Below, piece after piece: positions 18,755 to 27,928 of a stretch of 29,732 bases of DNA; within the stretch, counting starts at the first letter, position 1, and each line of letters opens with the position of its first letter. Both the position numbers and the translations under genes were made by a program. The notes below the pieces were generated by a model, which saw only the letters and a program-made list of their open reading frames with translations, did no database searches and was not told the DNA's origin. Source of the DNA: CAVPDG01 sp963702535 (GTDB lineage Bacteria; Chloroflexota; Anaerolineae; Anaerolineales; UBA4823); NCBI GenBank assembly GCA_963702535.1, contig CAVPDG010000003.1:1-29732 (forward strand), in the 5' to 3' direction.

Positions 18755-21025
18755 ATGGACCTGAACCTCTTACCCCTCGCCCGCCAGTACGGGCAAGACT
18801 CGCCAGACCTGCCCGGGTTACACATCGCCGCCAAACCGCGGCGCGCCGCGCGCGGCCGCCAAGCCGACCGCCTGATCCTGTACCTGGTCATGGAGGGCAA
18901 CGCGCAGATCTCCCCCAGCCAGCAAGAACAACTGCTGAAGAACCTGGTGCAGACGTACTACAAGACACCGGGCTCCGTGACCGCCGCGCTGCGCGCAGCC
19001 GCAGAATCGCTCAACCAGCAACTGCTGGATCACAACTTGAAAGAAGCCAGCAGCGGACAGCAGGGGGTGGGACTGCTGATGCTGATGGCGCTGCGGGAAG
19101 AGCGCATCTACCTGGCGCAATGCGGTCCCACGCACGCCTACTGCATCTCGCCCGGCGGCTTCCAGCACTTTTACGATCCACAACCCACCCGGCGCGGGCT
19201 GGGATTGGGACGCACCACTCCGGTCTATTTCTCCCAGGTCAGCCTGAAGGAAAACGATGTGCTGCTCCTGGCGCCGCAACCGCCCGCTGAGTGGAGCGAA
19301 GCGACGCTGGGCAGCCTGGCGGGGCAAGGAGTGGAGACGATCTGGCCGCGCCTGATGAAGCTGGCAGGGGTTGACTTGAGCGCCCTGCTCATCCAGGCAA
19401 AAGCCGGGGCGGGAAAAGTTTTCCTGCTGAAACCCAAGACCGCCGCAGGTACGCCAGAAACACCCGTAGCAGCGCCGATCGCCCTCGGTCCCACGGTGGA
19501 AAGCAGCGCGGCGGTTGCCAGCGCGGCGGTGGTGAGCGAAGCGGCAGAGACGGACGGCGAGATAGCAGAAATATTTGAACCGACGCCGGAGCCGGTGATC
19601 GCCAGCAGCCCGCCGGTGGCGGCAGCCGAGCCGCAACGTCCCCCGCTGCGACCCGTACAGCCCCTCCAGCCCGCCGAGCCTGAGCCGGCTGTCGAGGAGG
19701 GGGCGCCTGCGGCAACACGCCGCCGGCGCGCCTCAGGCAAAGGCTTCTTCGCGGCGATCACAGCCGCCCTGGCGACGACGGTCGACCATTTCTCGCAAAC
19801 CTTGCGCAGATGGTTCCGGCGCATGCTGCCGGAGGAAAGCCTTGCCGCGCTGCCTGGACCGCTGATGGCATTCATTGCAGTGGCGATCCCGCTGGTGGTG
19901 GTGGCAGTGGCGATGGTGGTCTACTTCCAGCGCGGCAGAGCCAGCCAGTACGACCAGTTCTACAGCCAGGCTGTACAGGCAGCCCAACTGGCGCAGACCC
20001 AGACCGATGCACAAGCCAGCCAGGATGCCTGGCAGAGCGTGATCGGCTACCTGGACCAGGCTGACACCTACGGGGTGACAGCCGAATCGCAGGCGCTGCG
20101 CAGCCAGGCATACCAGGCTGTCGACCAGGCGCAGCTGATCCGCCGCCTGGATTACCAGCCCGCTCTGACCGAATTCCTGCCGCCGGAAGCGCAGATCAAG
20201 GAGATGCTCGCCACAGAAACCGACCTGTACCTGCTGGACGCCAGCAATGGCAGCGTGCGGCGCGCTTTCAGCACGGCACGCGGCTACGAGCTAGACCCGG
20301 CGTTCCAGTGCGGACCGGGGTTTGTCGGCAGCCAGGGGATCGGTGCGCTGGTGGATATTGCGCTATTGCCGCCCGGGCAGGCAGCCGCGGTGCTGGGCAT
20401 GGACGCGCAGGCGAACCTGCTGTATTGCAAAGCCGGAGAGGCGCCGCTGTTCGATACGCTGACGCCGCCCTTCACCCAATGGGGCAAGCCCTCCGCGCTG
20501 GCGATCTCTGCCAACAACCTGTACGTGTTCGATCCAGACAAGAACGCGGTGTGGATCTACTGGAATATGGATAAAGCCAGCCAGCCGGAGGCGTTCTTCA
20601 CCGAGAATTTCCCGCCCATGGCGGATGTGGTTGACATGGCGGTTGAGAAGAATGACCTGTACCTGCTGCATGCCGACGGTCACACCACGCTGTGCATGTA
20701 CAGCGAGCTGGGTGTGGCGCCATCCCAGTGCACGGACCCGCTGCCGTACATGGACTCACGCCCGGGGCATGAAGGACAGCCGCTGGCGCCCTACCCGGCG
20801 TTCAACAAGATCGTAAATACACAACCGCCCGATCCATCCACCTACCTGCTCGACCCGAAAAACCAGGCTCTGTACCACTTCAGCCAGCGACTGGCATACC
20901 AGCGCCAACTGAGACCGCAAAACCCGATCAGCGGCGGCGATGCCAGCGCCTTCGCCTTCAGACCGGACAACCGGCTGGTCTTCCTGGTGGTCGGCAACCA
21001 GGTGTATTACGCCGGCATGCCTTGA
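18755..21025 (+). CDS. Membrane protein with PP2C-like N-domain and propeller-like C-domain
   Basis: 756 residues, intact, in three parts. Residues 1-230 follow the order of a PP2C phosphatase (SSGQQGVGLLMLMALREERI, then YLAQCGPTHAYCISPGG, then LKENDVLLLAPQPPAEW). They lack the DGxGG and C-terminal GxxDN aspartate motifs that bind the catalytic metals, so this is probably a pseudophosphatase. Residues 235-345 are a proline/alanine-rich linker. A basic segment then precedes one membrane helix (residues 369-391, FIAVAIPLVVVAVAMVVYF). Outside, a helical TPR-like stretch (residues 395-460) leads to repeated blade-like units to the end (DLYLLDASNGSVRR, NLYVFDPDKNAVWIYW, DLYLLHADGHTTLCMY). I infer a transmembrane sensor coupled to the phosphorylation genes that converge on it. 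Confidence 0.72.
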   Translation: MDLNLLPLARQYGQDSPDLPGLHIAAKPRRAARGRQADRLILYLVMEGNAQISPSQQEQLLKNLVQTYYKTPGSVTAALRAAAESLNQQLLDHNLKEASSGQQGVGLLMLMALREERIYLAQCGPTHAYCISPGGFQHFYDPQPTRRGLGLGRTTPVYFSQVSLKENDVLLLAPQPPAEWSEATLGSLAGQGVETIWPRLMKLAGVDLSALLIQAKAGAGKVFLLKPKTAAGTPETPVAAPIALGPTVESSAAVASAAVVSEAAETDGEIAEIFEPTPEPVIASSPPVAAAEPQRPPLRPVQPLQPAEPEPAVEEGAPAATRRRRASGKGFFAAITAALATTVDHFSQTLRRWFRRMLPEESLAALPGPLMAFIAVAIPLVVVAVAMVVYFQRGRASQYDQFYSQAVQAAQLAQTQTDAQASQDAWQSVIGYLDQADTYGVTAESQALRSQAYQAVDQAQLIRRLDYQPALTEFLPPEAQIKEMLATETDLYLLDASNGSVRRAFSTARGYELDPAFQCGPGFVGSQGIGALVDIALLPPGQAAAVLGMDAQANLLYCKAGEAPLFDTLTPPFTQWGKPSALAISANNLYVFDPDKNAVWIYWNMDKASQPEAFFTENFPPMADVVDMAVEKNDLYLLHADGHTTLCMYSELGVAPSQCTDPLPYMDSRPGHEGQPLAPYPAFNKIVNTQPPDPSTYLLDPKNQALYHFSQRLAYQRQLRPQNPISGGDASAFAFRPDNRLVFLVVGNQVYYAGMP

Positions 21026-21038
21026 TCTAAATAGAATT

Positions 21039-21090
21039 CGGAAATCGAAAAGCGTGTGGGCTGCACAGCCCACACGCTTTTCGATTTCCG
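21039..21090. terminator. Perfect 24-bp hairpin between convergent genes
   Basis: The 24-base arms 21039-21062 and 21067-21090 are exact reverse complements around the four-base loop GCAC. It begins 13 bases after the pseudophosphatase stop and ends 7 bases before the stop codon of the convergent phosphatase gene. The bases CGAAAAGCG...CGCTTTTCG lie inside the arms. Runs of T or A are short, so termination by an ordinary U-tract is uncertain. The symmetry suits a bidirectional terminator. Confidence 0.75.
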
Positions 21091-21097
21091 GCAGGCT

Positions 21098-22222
21098 TTA
21101 GGGCGGGGGAAGCGTGTTCGTCGGCCAGGGGGTCAGTGTAGCGGGAGAGGGCGGGGTGAAAGCAGGCGCCGCCTCAGGCGCTTCAACCGTCTCGCTGATA
21201 GCCGGCGCTGAGGCGGCAGGTGAGGCAAGCGCAGCAGGTAATGTGGTGGTGAGCGAGACCGGCGGCGTTTCCCGCGGCGGCAGGCGGCTGAACGCCCAGA
21301 TAGCCCCGGCAGCCGCCAGCAGGACGACCAGGCACAGTCCGAGACCGGCAAGCCAAAGCGGCAGCCGGTGGGAGCGTTGGCGCCGCTGCCCGACGGGAAT
21401 GGTCGGCTTTTCAACAACCGGCACGCGCAGGCTGATGATGGTGATGTTGTCGTGCCCGCCGCGCCGGTTTGCCAGCAGCACCAGCTCGTCCAGGGCGTCT
21501 TTCAGGCTCCTCGTCAGCAGCGAAGCCAGGATCTCCTCATTGCTCACCAGGTCAGTCAACCCGTCGCTGCACAGCAGCAACAGGTCGCCTGGGAGAAGGA
21601 GCACCCCCTGGTTGCCCCGGGCGTGAGAATCGCTCTCCCCGCTTTGCAAGCGCAGGCGGGTATCCGGCACGACATCCTGGCTGGAGCCGAGGTAGCGGCG
21701 GATTACATGCGCGTTGGGATGGAGGCGGGCTTGCTCGGGGGTCAGCCTGCCCTGCTCGATGGCTTCCTGGACCCAGGTATGATCGGTGGTTACCTGATGG
21801 ATGGCGTCCTGGCGCACCAGGTAAATGCGCGAATCGCCGACGGAGGCAGTAAACAGGTGCATGCCGATCACCCAGGCGCAGGCGACCGTGGAGCCCATGC
21901 CGGTCAGGTCGGGGTCGGCTTCGGCGCGGGCATGCACAAGCTGGCTGGCGGAAATAATGGCTTGCTGCAGGGTTTGCACCGGCTGGCTGCCATCGCTCTC
22001 AGCAACCATCCGGCTGATGGTCTCCACCGCCATCTCAGCCGCCACCTCGCCGGCGCGGTGACCGCCGATGCCATCTGCCAGCACTGCCAGCAGCGCCGGG
22101 GTGCGATGGTCATCCTCCAGAACGAACGCAGAGACGCCATAGCGATCTTCGTTCTCCCTGCGCCGGGAGCCCGGATGGCTGTGCGCGGCAACGTAGAGAT
22201 GGGCGCGCTCGACCGGGATCAC
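21098..22222 (-). CDS. PP2C-type Ser/Thr protein phosphatase with membrane anchor
   Basis: 374 residues. The catalytic domain (residues 8-265) removes phosphate from Ser/Thr residues of proteins using two metal ions. All key motifs are present: RRRENEDRYG, LAVLADGIGGHRAGEVAA, GMGSTVACAWV, VGDSRIYLVR, LLLCSDGLTDLVSNEE and GGHDNITII. After it come a basic stretch and one membrane helix (residues 286-308, WLAGLGLCLVVLLAAAGAIWAF). A Pro/Ala/Thr-rich extracytoplasmic tail of about 65 residues follows, which is unusual but known in the family. The start is GTG at 22222, whose GTGA overlaps the TGA of the upstream VWA-FHA gene, so translation is coupled. No Ser/Thr kinase gene is in the window. Confidence 0.92.
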   Translation of the reverse strand: MIPVERAHLYVAAHSHPGSRRRENEDRYGVSAFVLEDDHRTPALLAVLADGIGGHRAGEVAAEMAVETISRMVAESDGSQPVQTLQQAIISASQLVHARAEADPDLTGMGSTVACAWVIGMHLFTASVGDSRIYLVRQDAIHQVTTDHTWVQEAIEQGRLTPEQARLHPNAHVIRRYLGSSQDVVPDTRLRLQSGESDSHARGNQGVLLLPGDLLLLCSDGLTDLVSNEEILASLLTRSLKDALDELVLLANRRGGHDNITIISLRVPVVEKPTIPVGQRRQRSHRLPLWLAGLGLCLVVLLAAAGAIWAFSRLPPRETPPVSLTTTLPAALASPAASAPAISETVEAPEAAPAFTPPSPATLTPWPTNTLPPP

Positions 22223-24129
22223 GCAGGCTCCCCCGCGACATCGATATGGGGTTGAGGAATATAGGCAGGCTGGCGCAAGGTGAAGCGCAGGCAGACCCGC
22301 CCCAGGTGGAGCAGGTCGCCGTGCTGCAGGATGGCGCCGTCTTCGGGTACGGGGGTGTAGTTCACCCAGGTGCCGGCGATTGACCCCTGATCGATAATGC
22401 GGAAAGCGCCGGAATCGCTGCGGCTCAGGCGGGCGTGCAGCGCATCCACGGAGGGATCATCCAGCACCAGGGTCGCCTGGTTGGGATCGCGCCCCAGGGT
22501 CAGCTCGCCGGCGCTGATCGAGACGGGCGGTCCGGCGATCGAGCCGGCGTCCGGCGCGAGAGGCGTGAGGAAAGCAAAAGCTTTAGAGGCCAGTCGACGC
22601 TGAGGCCAGTGGATGCGGTTCACCCAACCGGCGCCGGCATGCTCGGCGGCCTCGCCCGCCTGGGCATCGCCGGCAGAACGGGCAGGCGCGGGGGAGGCAG
22701 GCTTTGCGCGACGCCTGCCGAAGATGCGCGGCGCAATACGCCCGGAGAGCACCAGCGCCAGGAGAATAAATGATGCGGAGAGGACCACCAGCAATCCGGC
22801 AAGCGCAGGCCAGTGGCGGATAATGCCTGCAAACACGCTCGGCTGAGGTAGGTCGACGGTCACCTGGACCAGGGTTTCCACGCTGCGTCCCGCCAGCCCC
22901 ATCTCATCGACAGCTTCTGCCTGGAGGATGTGCTGGGCAGTGGTGGTGTAGGGCGTCAGATCCCAAACAAAGGCATCAAAAGGCGGTGAGGTGTTCTCGG
23001 CGACGAGGATACCATCGACGTAGAGGGCAGTGCGGCGGAGCTGCCTGGCGCGCCCATCGGGGAATTCGATCAGCAGTTGCAGCGGTTGCTCCTGCGGGCT
23101 GAGGGCGGCGGGATCGATTTCCTCAGCAGCAGGACCGGCAGGCAACTGGCGCTTGATCTCGGGCGCCGGGGAGATGAAAGCCGGCATTGGGGCGAGAAGA
23201 TCAAAATTGAACTCGAGCACGGGAGACTGGAGGGTCTGCCCGTCCTTCTGAATGACAACCGCCACCTGCTGCTGCCCGCCAGCGTTGATGCGAGAATCGT
23301 AGGAGAGATGGTAGATGTCGCGCAGCTCATCCAGGAAGCTTTCGGGATCGGGAGCGTCTTCCAGACTGGCGATGGTAAAGAACTCACCGCCGGTCTGCTG
23401 CGCCATGTCGCGCAGCTGGCGGGCAGGTTGGGTATCGAAGGCGTCCGCAGCGCCCACGAGCCAGACATAGACGCGCACGCGCTGCTCAGCGGCACGCGCC
23501 AGGATGGTCTGCAGACCTGCCGAGAGGTCGCCTTTGAGGGGTGAAGTGATGAAGAGCACCGCCCGCTCCATGCCCTGGCGGGGCGGCTCATCCGCAGCCA
23601 GCTCAACGGCGCGGGTCAGCAAGTCCAGGCTGGGATTGGCGGCGCCTGGCTGGAGCGTGTAAGCGTTGAGCGCCTCAACCAGCGCAGCGGGCTGGTCGGT
23701 GTGGGTACGCTCGGGACCGCCAGCGACAAGCAGGCTGAGGTCGTCAACACTCGAGCCGCTGCGCTTATCCAGCCAGCCCAGCAGCGCCTGGCGCAGGAGA
23801 TCGTAGCGGGAAACTCCCTGGGAGTTACGGATCTCGAAGGCTTCGCCGGGATTGAGGGCAAGCACCACCTGGACACCCGGGCGGAGCTCCTCGAAGCTAA
23901 CGGGCGCCAGGGTAACGCCATTCTCCTGGACGCGGATATCCCCCGCATCCAGGGCATGCACGAAATCTTCGTTGGGATCGTGCACATCCAGATAGAGATG
24001 GATGCGGGGGAAAGTGTTGGTCGCGAAATCAGTCAGGGTTGCACCGGGCTGAGCCTGGGCTTGGGTCGAGATGGCGGAGAGAAAGAACGCCCACCAAAGC
24101 CAGAGCAGCCAGCGCAGTCGTTTCGGCAT
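22219..24129 (-). CDS. Secreted VWA-like domain joined to a cytoplasmic FHA domain
   Basis: 636 residues, intact. Residues 1-27 are a signal peptide ending near AQAQA. An Ig-like start (FPRIHLYLDVHDPNEDFVHA, GDIRVQENG) leads into a VWA-type domain up to about residue 280 (VLFITSPLKGD, RVYVWLVGAADAF). The position where the metal-site DxSxS belongs reads VVLALNPGEAF, so metal binding is probably lost. A second beta domain (residues 330-425) precedes the membrane helix near 438-460 (ALAGLLVVLSASFILLALVL). The C-terminal FHA domain (residues 540-620) has LTLGRDPN, DPSVDALHARLS and GTWVN, the Gly-Arg, Ser-x-x-His-like and Asn positions that read phosphothreonine. It would pass an outside signal to phosphoproteins inside. 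Its start is one base after the upstream stop. Confidence 0.87.
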   Translation of the reverse strand: MPKRLRWLLWLWWAFFLSAISTQAQAQPGATLTDFATNTFPRIHLYLDVHDPNEDFVHALDAGDIRVQENGVTLAPVSFEELRPGVQVVLALNPGEAFEIRNSQGVSRYDLLRQALLGWLDKRSGSSVDDLSLLVAGGPERTHTDQPAALVEALNAYTLQPGAANPSLDLLTRAVELAADEPPRQGMERAVLFITSPLKGDLSAGLQTILARAAEQRVRVYVWLVGAADAFDTQPARQLRDMAQQTGGEFFTIASLEDAPDPESFLDELRDIYHLSYDSRINAGGQQQVAVVIQKDGQTLQSPVLEFNFDLLAPMPAFISPAPEIKRQLPAGPAAEEIDPAALSPQEQPLQLLIEFPDGRARQLRRTALYVDGILVAENTSPPFDAFVWDLTPYTTTAQHILQAEAVDEMGLAGRSVETLVQVTVDLPQPSVFAGIIRHWPALAGLLVVLSASFILLALVLSGRIAPRIFGRRRAKPASPAPARSAGDAQAGEAAEHAGAGWVNRIHWPQRRLASKAFAFLTPLAPDAGSIAGPPVSISAGELTLGRDPNQATLVLDDPSVDALHARLSRSDSGAFRIIDQGSIAGTWVNYTPVPEDGAILQHGDLLHLGRVCLRFTLRQPAYIPQPHIDVAGEPA

Positions 24130-24130
24130 G

Positions 24131-25105
24131 TTATCCCAAAGGATCCGGTATAGGCTCTGCGGGAGGCGTTTCCTCGACCAGAGACACAGCTTTTGCCGGG
24201 GGCTGACCAGCCAGACGCAGGAAGGTCAGCGTCCAGGCAGTTTCGATATAGGTGCTGAGAATACCGCGCAGCAGGATCAGGATGGGCAGGTAGGCGGCGC
24301 AACATAATCCGGCAAGCGCCAGACCGCCCCACATGCCACGATCGGAGCCGCTGAAGGCGCCAACGACAGCCGGCGCTACGACAACAAACATGGGGATAGA
24401 GATGATGATGCCGCCGATCAAGCCAACGCCGAGCACCAGGATCAAAGCCATCACGATCATGACGCCCAGGTTGAGACGGACCACTTCCCAGCCGCGGCGC
24501 AGACCCTCCAGGACGCCCAGGTTCTCGACCACGATGGCAATGCTGGCTTGCTCGACGATGACCCAGATGAACCACATCACAGGCACCAGGACGCAAGCGA
24601 GCGGTATCAGGCAGATCAAAGCCAGGCCGAGCGTGACGACGGCGCCCATGATCCCGACAAAAATCAGCAGAAGGATCGCCACAAAGATCAGAACGCCCAC
24701 CAGCAGGTTGAGCCCGAAAACGCGCCAGAAGTAGCCCATGCTGCCGCTGAAAAGCTCGCCGAAGGTGATCTTTTCAGCATCCCCGTCTGCCTGCTGCGCC
24801 CCACGGATCAGACCGACCTTACCGATCGTACCCAGGAAGATGAACAGGGCGATCAGGAGCAGGACGAACAAGATCGCCATAACGACGAACAGGGCGATCT
24901 GCCAATCCGGGATGTTCACCTGGAATCTCTGCATAGAGTTGAGCCAGGGCGGGAGATCTCCCTGCTCGTAGTTGTAGCTCAGACCGTTGCCGCCGCCGCC
25001 ACTACCGCCGCCGCCCGCGCAGCCAGCCAGGATGCCAAAGATCCACAAGACCTTGTACTTCCACGTGATCTTCCACGAGCGTGAGAGGACTTCGCCGATG
25101 TTCAT
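24131..25105 (-). CDS. Polytopic membrane protein, GPDPase_memb-like
   Basis: 324 residues with about five or six membrane helices; the function is not known. It begins MNIGEVLSRSWKITWKYKVL then WIFGILAG, a start seen in the family of membrane domains related to glycerophosphodiester phosphodiesterase (GPDPase_memb) and DUF4013-like proteins. A glycine-rich loop (GGGGSGGGG, residues 31-39) follows the first helix. Long hydrophobic runs include LFVVMAILFVLLLIALFIFL and LVGVLIFVAILLLIFVGIMG. The segment IVVENLGVLEGLRRGWEVVR is the family's typical amphipathic loop. The ATG at 25105 is preferred because AAGGAG lies seven bases before it; an in-frame ATG at 25138 lies upstream of that site. It is the first gene of the operon with the FHA and PP2C genes, and only one base separates it from the next start. 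Confidence 0.75.
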   Translation of the reverse strand: MNIGEVLSRSWKITWKYKVLWIFGILAGCAGGGGSGGGGNGLSYNYEQGDLPPWLNSMQRFQVNIPDWQIALFVVMAILFVLLLIALFIFLGTIGKVGLIRGAQQADGDAEKITFGELFSGSMGYFWRVFGLNLLVGVLIFVAILLLIFVGIMGAVVTLGLALICLIPLACVLVPVMWFIWVIVEQASIAIVVENLGVLEGLRRGWEVVRLNLGVMIVMALILVLGVGLIGGIIISIPMFVVVAPAVVGAFSGSDRGMWGGLALAGLCCAAYLPILILLRGILSTYIETAWTLTFLRLAGQPPAKAVSLVEETPPAEPIPDPLG

Positions 25106-25154
25106 GAGATGCTCCTTCTTCAACAGCACTGCCGCCATTGAAACTACAGATTTG

Positions 25155-25163
25155 ATTATAGCA
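25155..25163 (-). promoter_or_regulatory. Extended -10 promoter of the membrane/FHA/PP2C operon
   Basis: On the minus strand TGC TATAAT (25163-25155) is a perfect -10 with the extended TGn. The bases after it (CAAATCT) are identical to those after the mobA -10. A transcript start near 25148 gives a leader of about 43 bases to the ATG at 25105. Confidence 0.6.
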
Positions 25164-25324
25164 TGTACGCCTGGCTCTCCAGAATTTCTCAGACGAGAGC
25201 GGTGGAAGCATGCCTTTTAGATTACCCATGAGGTATACGCAGCATGGCGGGGAAAGTTGCAGGTGCGGGGAACACTCGAATTTGTCAGGATATTCCGGTT
25301 TTTGGGGTGCGCAATGCAAATCAA

Positions 25325-25352
25325 TTGATCGCGGCGCGGCGTGGGTTATAAT
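25325..25352 (+). promoter_or_regulatory. Promoter of the polysaccharide gene cluster
   Basis: TTGATC (25325-25330), a 16-base spacer and a perfect TATAAT (25347-25352). The leader to the start codon at 25430 is about 70 bases. The rest of the 25106-25429 gap, apart from the divergent promoter, shows nothing else that I can name. Confidence 0.6.
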
Positions 25353-25429
25353 TCAAATGGCTGAAAAGCGGCGAGCCGCTGCACACCCAAACCGGGCTGC
25401 GCACCTTACGCAGAGAGAGATAAGCTACT

Positions 25430-26443
25430 TTGCTGAACCTGAAAGACACAAGCCCATCGATCGATGTACCTTTGGCTGACCAGCTAAAAGTATCGATTGT
25501 TATCCCGGTCTACAACGAAGAAGAAACCTTGCCCCTGCTGCACCAATCGCTCATGGAAAACATGGGGGCTGGCGGTCTGACCTGGGAAGTGATCTATGTC
25601 GATGACGGCAGCCGGGATAAGAGCCTGGCGGTCCTGGAGGAGCTGGCGGCAAAGGACGCCCGGCATGTTACCGTGGTATCGTTCCGCCGCAACTTCGGTC
25701 AGACGGCAGCCATAGCAGCCGGCATCGACCACACCCAGGGGGAGATCATCGTCTTGATGGACGCTGACATGCAGAACGACCCGGCGGATATCCCGATGAT
25801 GATCGGCAAGATCCAGGAGGGGTACGACGTGGTGAGCGGCTGGCGGGTGAACCGCCAGGACAAGCTCATCACACGCAAGCTACCCTCCAACACCGCAAAC
25901 TGGCTGATCTCCACGGTGACCGGCGTGCACCTGCACGATTATGGCTGCACGCTGAAAGCCTACCGCCGCGAGGTGCTGACCGGTTTCCGCCTGTATGGGG
26001 AGATGCACCGCTTCATACCCGCCTACGCCAGCAGCGTGGGCGCCAGTATCATCGAAGTGCCGGTGCACCACCACACGCGCAAATTCGGCAAAACCAAGTA
26101 CGGGCTGAACCGCACGCTCAAAGTCATCCTGGACCTGTTCACCGTAAAATTCCTGCTCAGCTACAGCAGCAAGCCGATCTACCTGTTCGGCGGGTTTGGC
26201 ATTGTTATGATGGCAATCAGCTTTATCACCCTGCTGTTGCTCTTGATCCGCCGCCAGGTGTATGGAATCGGGATGAGCCAATCGCCGTTCTTCCTGGTCA
26301 GCACGACGATGATGATCATGGGCTTCCAGTCGATCTTGATGGGATTGATGGCTGAGCTGCTGGCGCGCACCTACCACGAGTCGCAACAAAAACCGACCTA
26401 CTTCGTGCGGCGCGTCATTACCCACGCCAAAACCGAATCGGGT
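25430..26443 (+). CDS. GT2 glycosyltransferase, DPM1/ArnC-like, 3' end lost in poly-G
   Basis: A family-2 glycosyltransferase that moves a sugar from a nucleotide donor to a polyprenyl phosphate at the inner membrane face. The GT-A domain opens with KVSIVIPVYNEEETLPLL, followed by VDDGSRDKS near residue 58 and the metal-binding DADMQNDP near residue 108. EVPVHHHTRKFGKTKYGLNR near residue 212 is the usual post-catalytic helix. Two membrane helices (YLFGGFGIVMMAISFITLL and TTMMIMGFQSILMGLMAEL) place it with the DPM1/GtrB/ArnC group. The start is TTG at 25430, since no ATG precedes the conserved start. The conserved C-terminal KPTYFVRRVI lies just before the G run at 26444, so only the last few codons and the stop are missing. 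Confidence 0.88.
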
Positions 26444-26790
<347 letters not shown>

Positions 26791-26798
26791 CAAGAGTG

Positions 26799-27928
26799 AT
26801 GCGCATACTTGTACTGATCCACGAATACCCACCGATCGGTGGGGGGGGGGGCGCGTTGCGCAAGACCTGTGCATAGGACTGGCAAAACGCGGCTATGAGC
26901 TGACTGTCCTGACCGCCCACTTCGAGGGGCTACCCCTGGATGAAACCGTGGGGGGGGTGGGGTCATCCGCTTGAAGTCGCTGCGGCGAGAGCCGTACAAA
27001 GCCAGTTTTCTGGCAATGGGCGCCTACCTGCTGGCTGGCTGGCAGCGCGGCATGAAACTGGCGCGCGAGTGGAAGCCCGACCTGATCCATGTCCACTTCG
27101 CGGTGCCAGCCGGCGCTCTGGCGTGGATACTCAGGCGCCTGGCAGGCATTCCATACGTTCTTACCGCGCATCTCGGCGATGTGCCGGGAGGCGTGCCGGA
27201 GAAGACGGGGCGCTGGTTCCGCTGGATTTATCCACTCACACCGCCGATCTGGAAGCAAGCGAGGCACGTGGTCGCAGTCAGCGAGCACACCCGCCAGTTG
27301 GCGCTCAAGCATTACCCCGTCCCGATTCAGGTCATCCCCAACGGCGTCGATCTCTCAGACCTGGAGCCCGGTAAGATCCATCCCGGCGATCCACCGCAAA
27401 TTGTGTTTGCCGGCAGGTTTGTGGCACAAAAGAACCCCTTGCAGATCATCCGCACCCTTGCCAGGTTGCGCCATCTACCCTGGCGCTGTGTGATGGCGGG
27501 AGATGGACCGCTGCGTCTAGAGATGGAGGCGGAGATCCAAAAACAGGGTTTGAGCGAGCGGTTTTTCCTGCCGGGCTGGATCACGCCTGAACAGGTGATC
27601 GACTGCTATCGCGAAAGCGATGTGCTCTTCATGCCATCCCTTTCTGAAGGGTTCCCGGTGGCAGGTGTACAGGGTCTGGCGATGGGATTGGCGGTCGTCG
27701 CCAGCCGCATCGGCGGCTGGATAGACCTGGTCGATCCAGGGAAAGAATGGGTTTCTAATTGAACCCGCGGATGAAGAGGGATATTTCCAAGCCCTGAAAA
27801 GCCTGCTATCTGATCCTCAGCTCAGGCAATCCTTCCGTTTGGCAAGCAGGGAGAAAGCAAGAGAGTTCGACCTGGCTGGGATCGTGGACCGCTACGACGC
27901 AGTTTATCATGCTGTAGCTCACTTATGA
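26799..27928 (+). CDS. GT4 glycosyltransferase, frameshifted
   Basis: A retaining GT-B glycosyltransferase (family 4), cytosolic face, probably adding a sugar to a lipid-linked glycan. The N-terminal MRILVLIHEYPPIGGGGG carries the usual donor/acceptor glycine loop. LCIGLAKRGYELTVLTAHFE follows after a frame change in the G run near 26840. A second break near 26950 restores frame at IRLKSLRREPYKASFLAMGA. PDLIHVHFAVPAG, VSEHTRQLALKHYPVPIQ and VIPNGVDLSDLE follow. IVFAGRFVAQKNPL and the E-x7-E block SEGFPVAGVQGLAMGLAVVA identify GT4. A third indel near 27747 leads to GFLIEPADEEGYFQALKSLL and the stop TGA 27926-27928. Start and end are supported by homology, and the stop overlaps the next ATG. 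Confidence 0.85.

Noticed and set aside
18717..18764. A 15-codon ATG frame overlapping the start of the pseudophosphatase gene, considered as a leader peptide.
   Set aside because: No Shine-Dalgarno, no run of regulatory codons and no attenuator structure.
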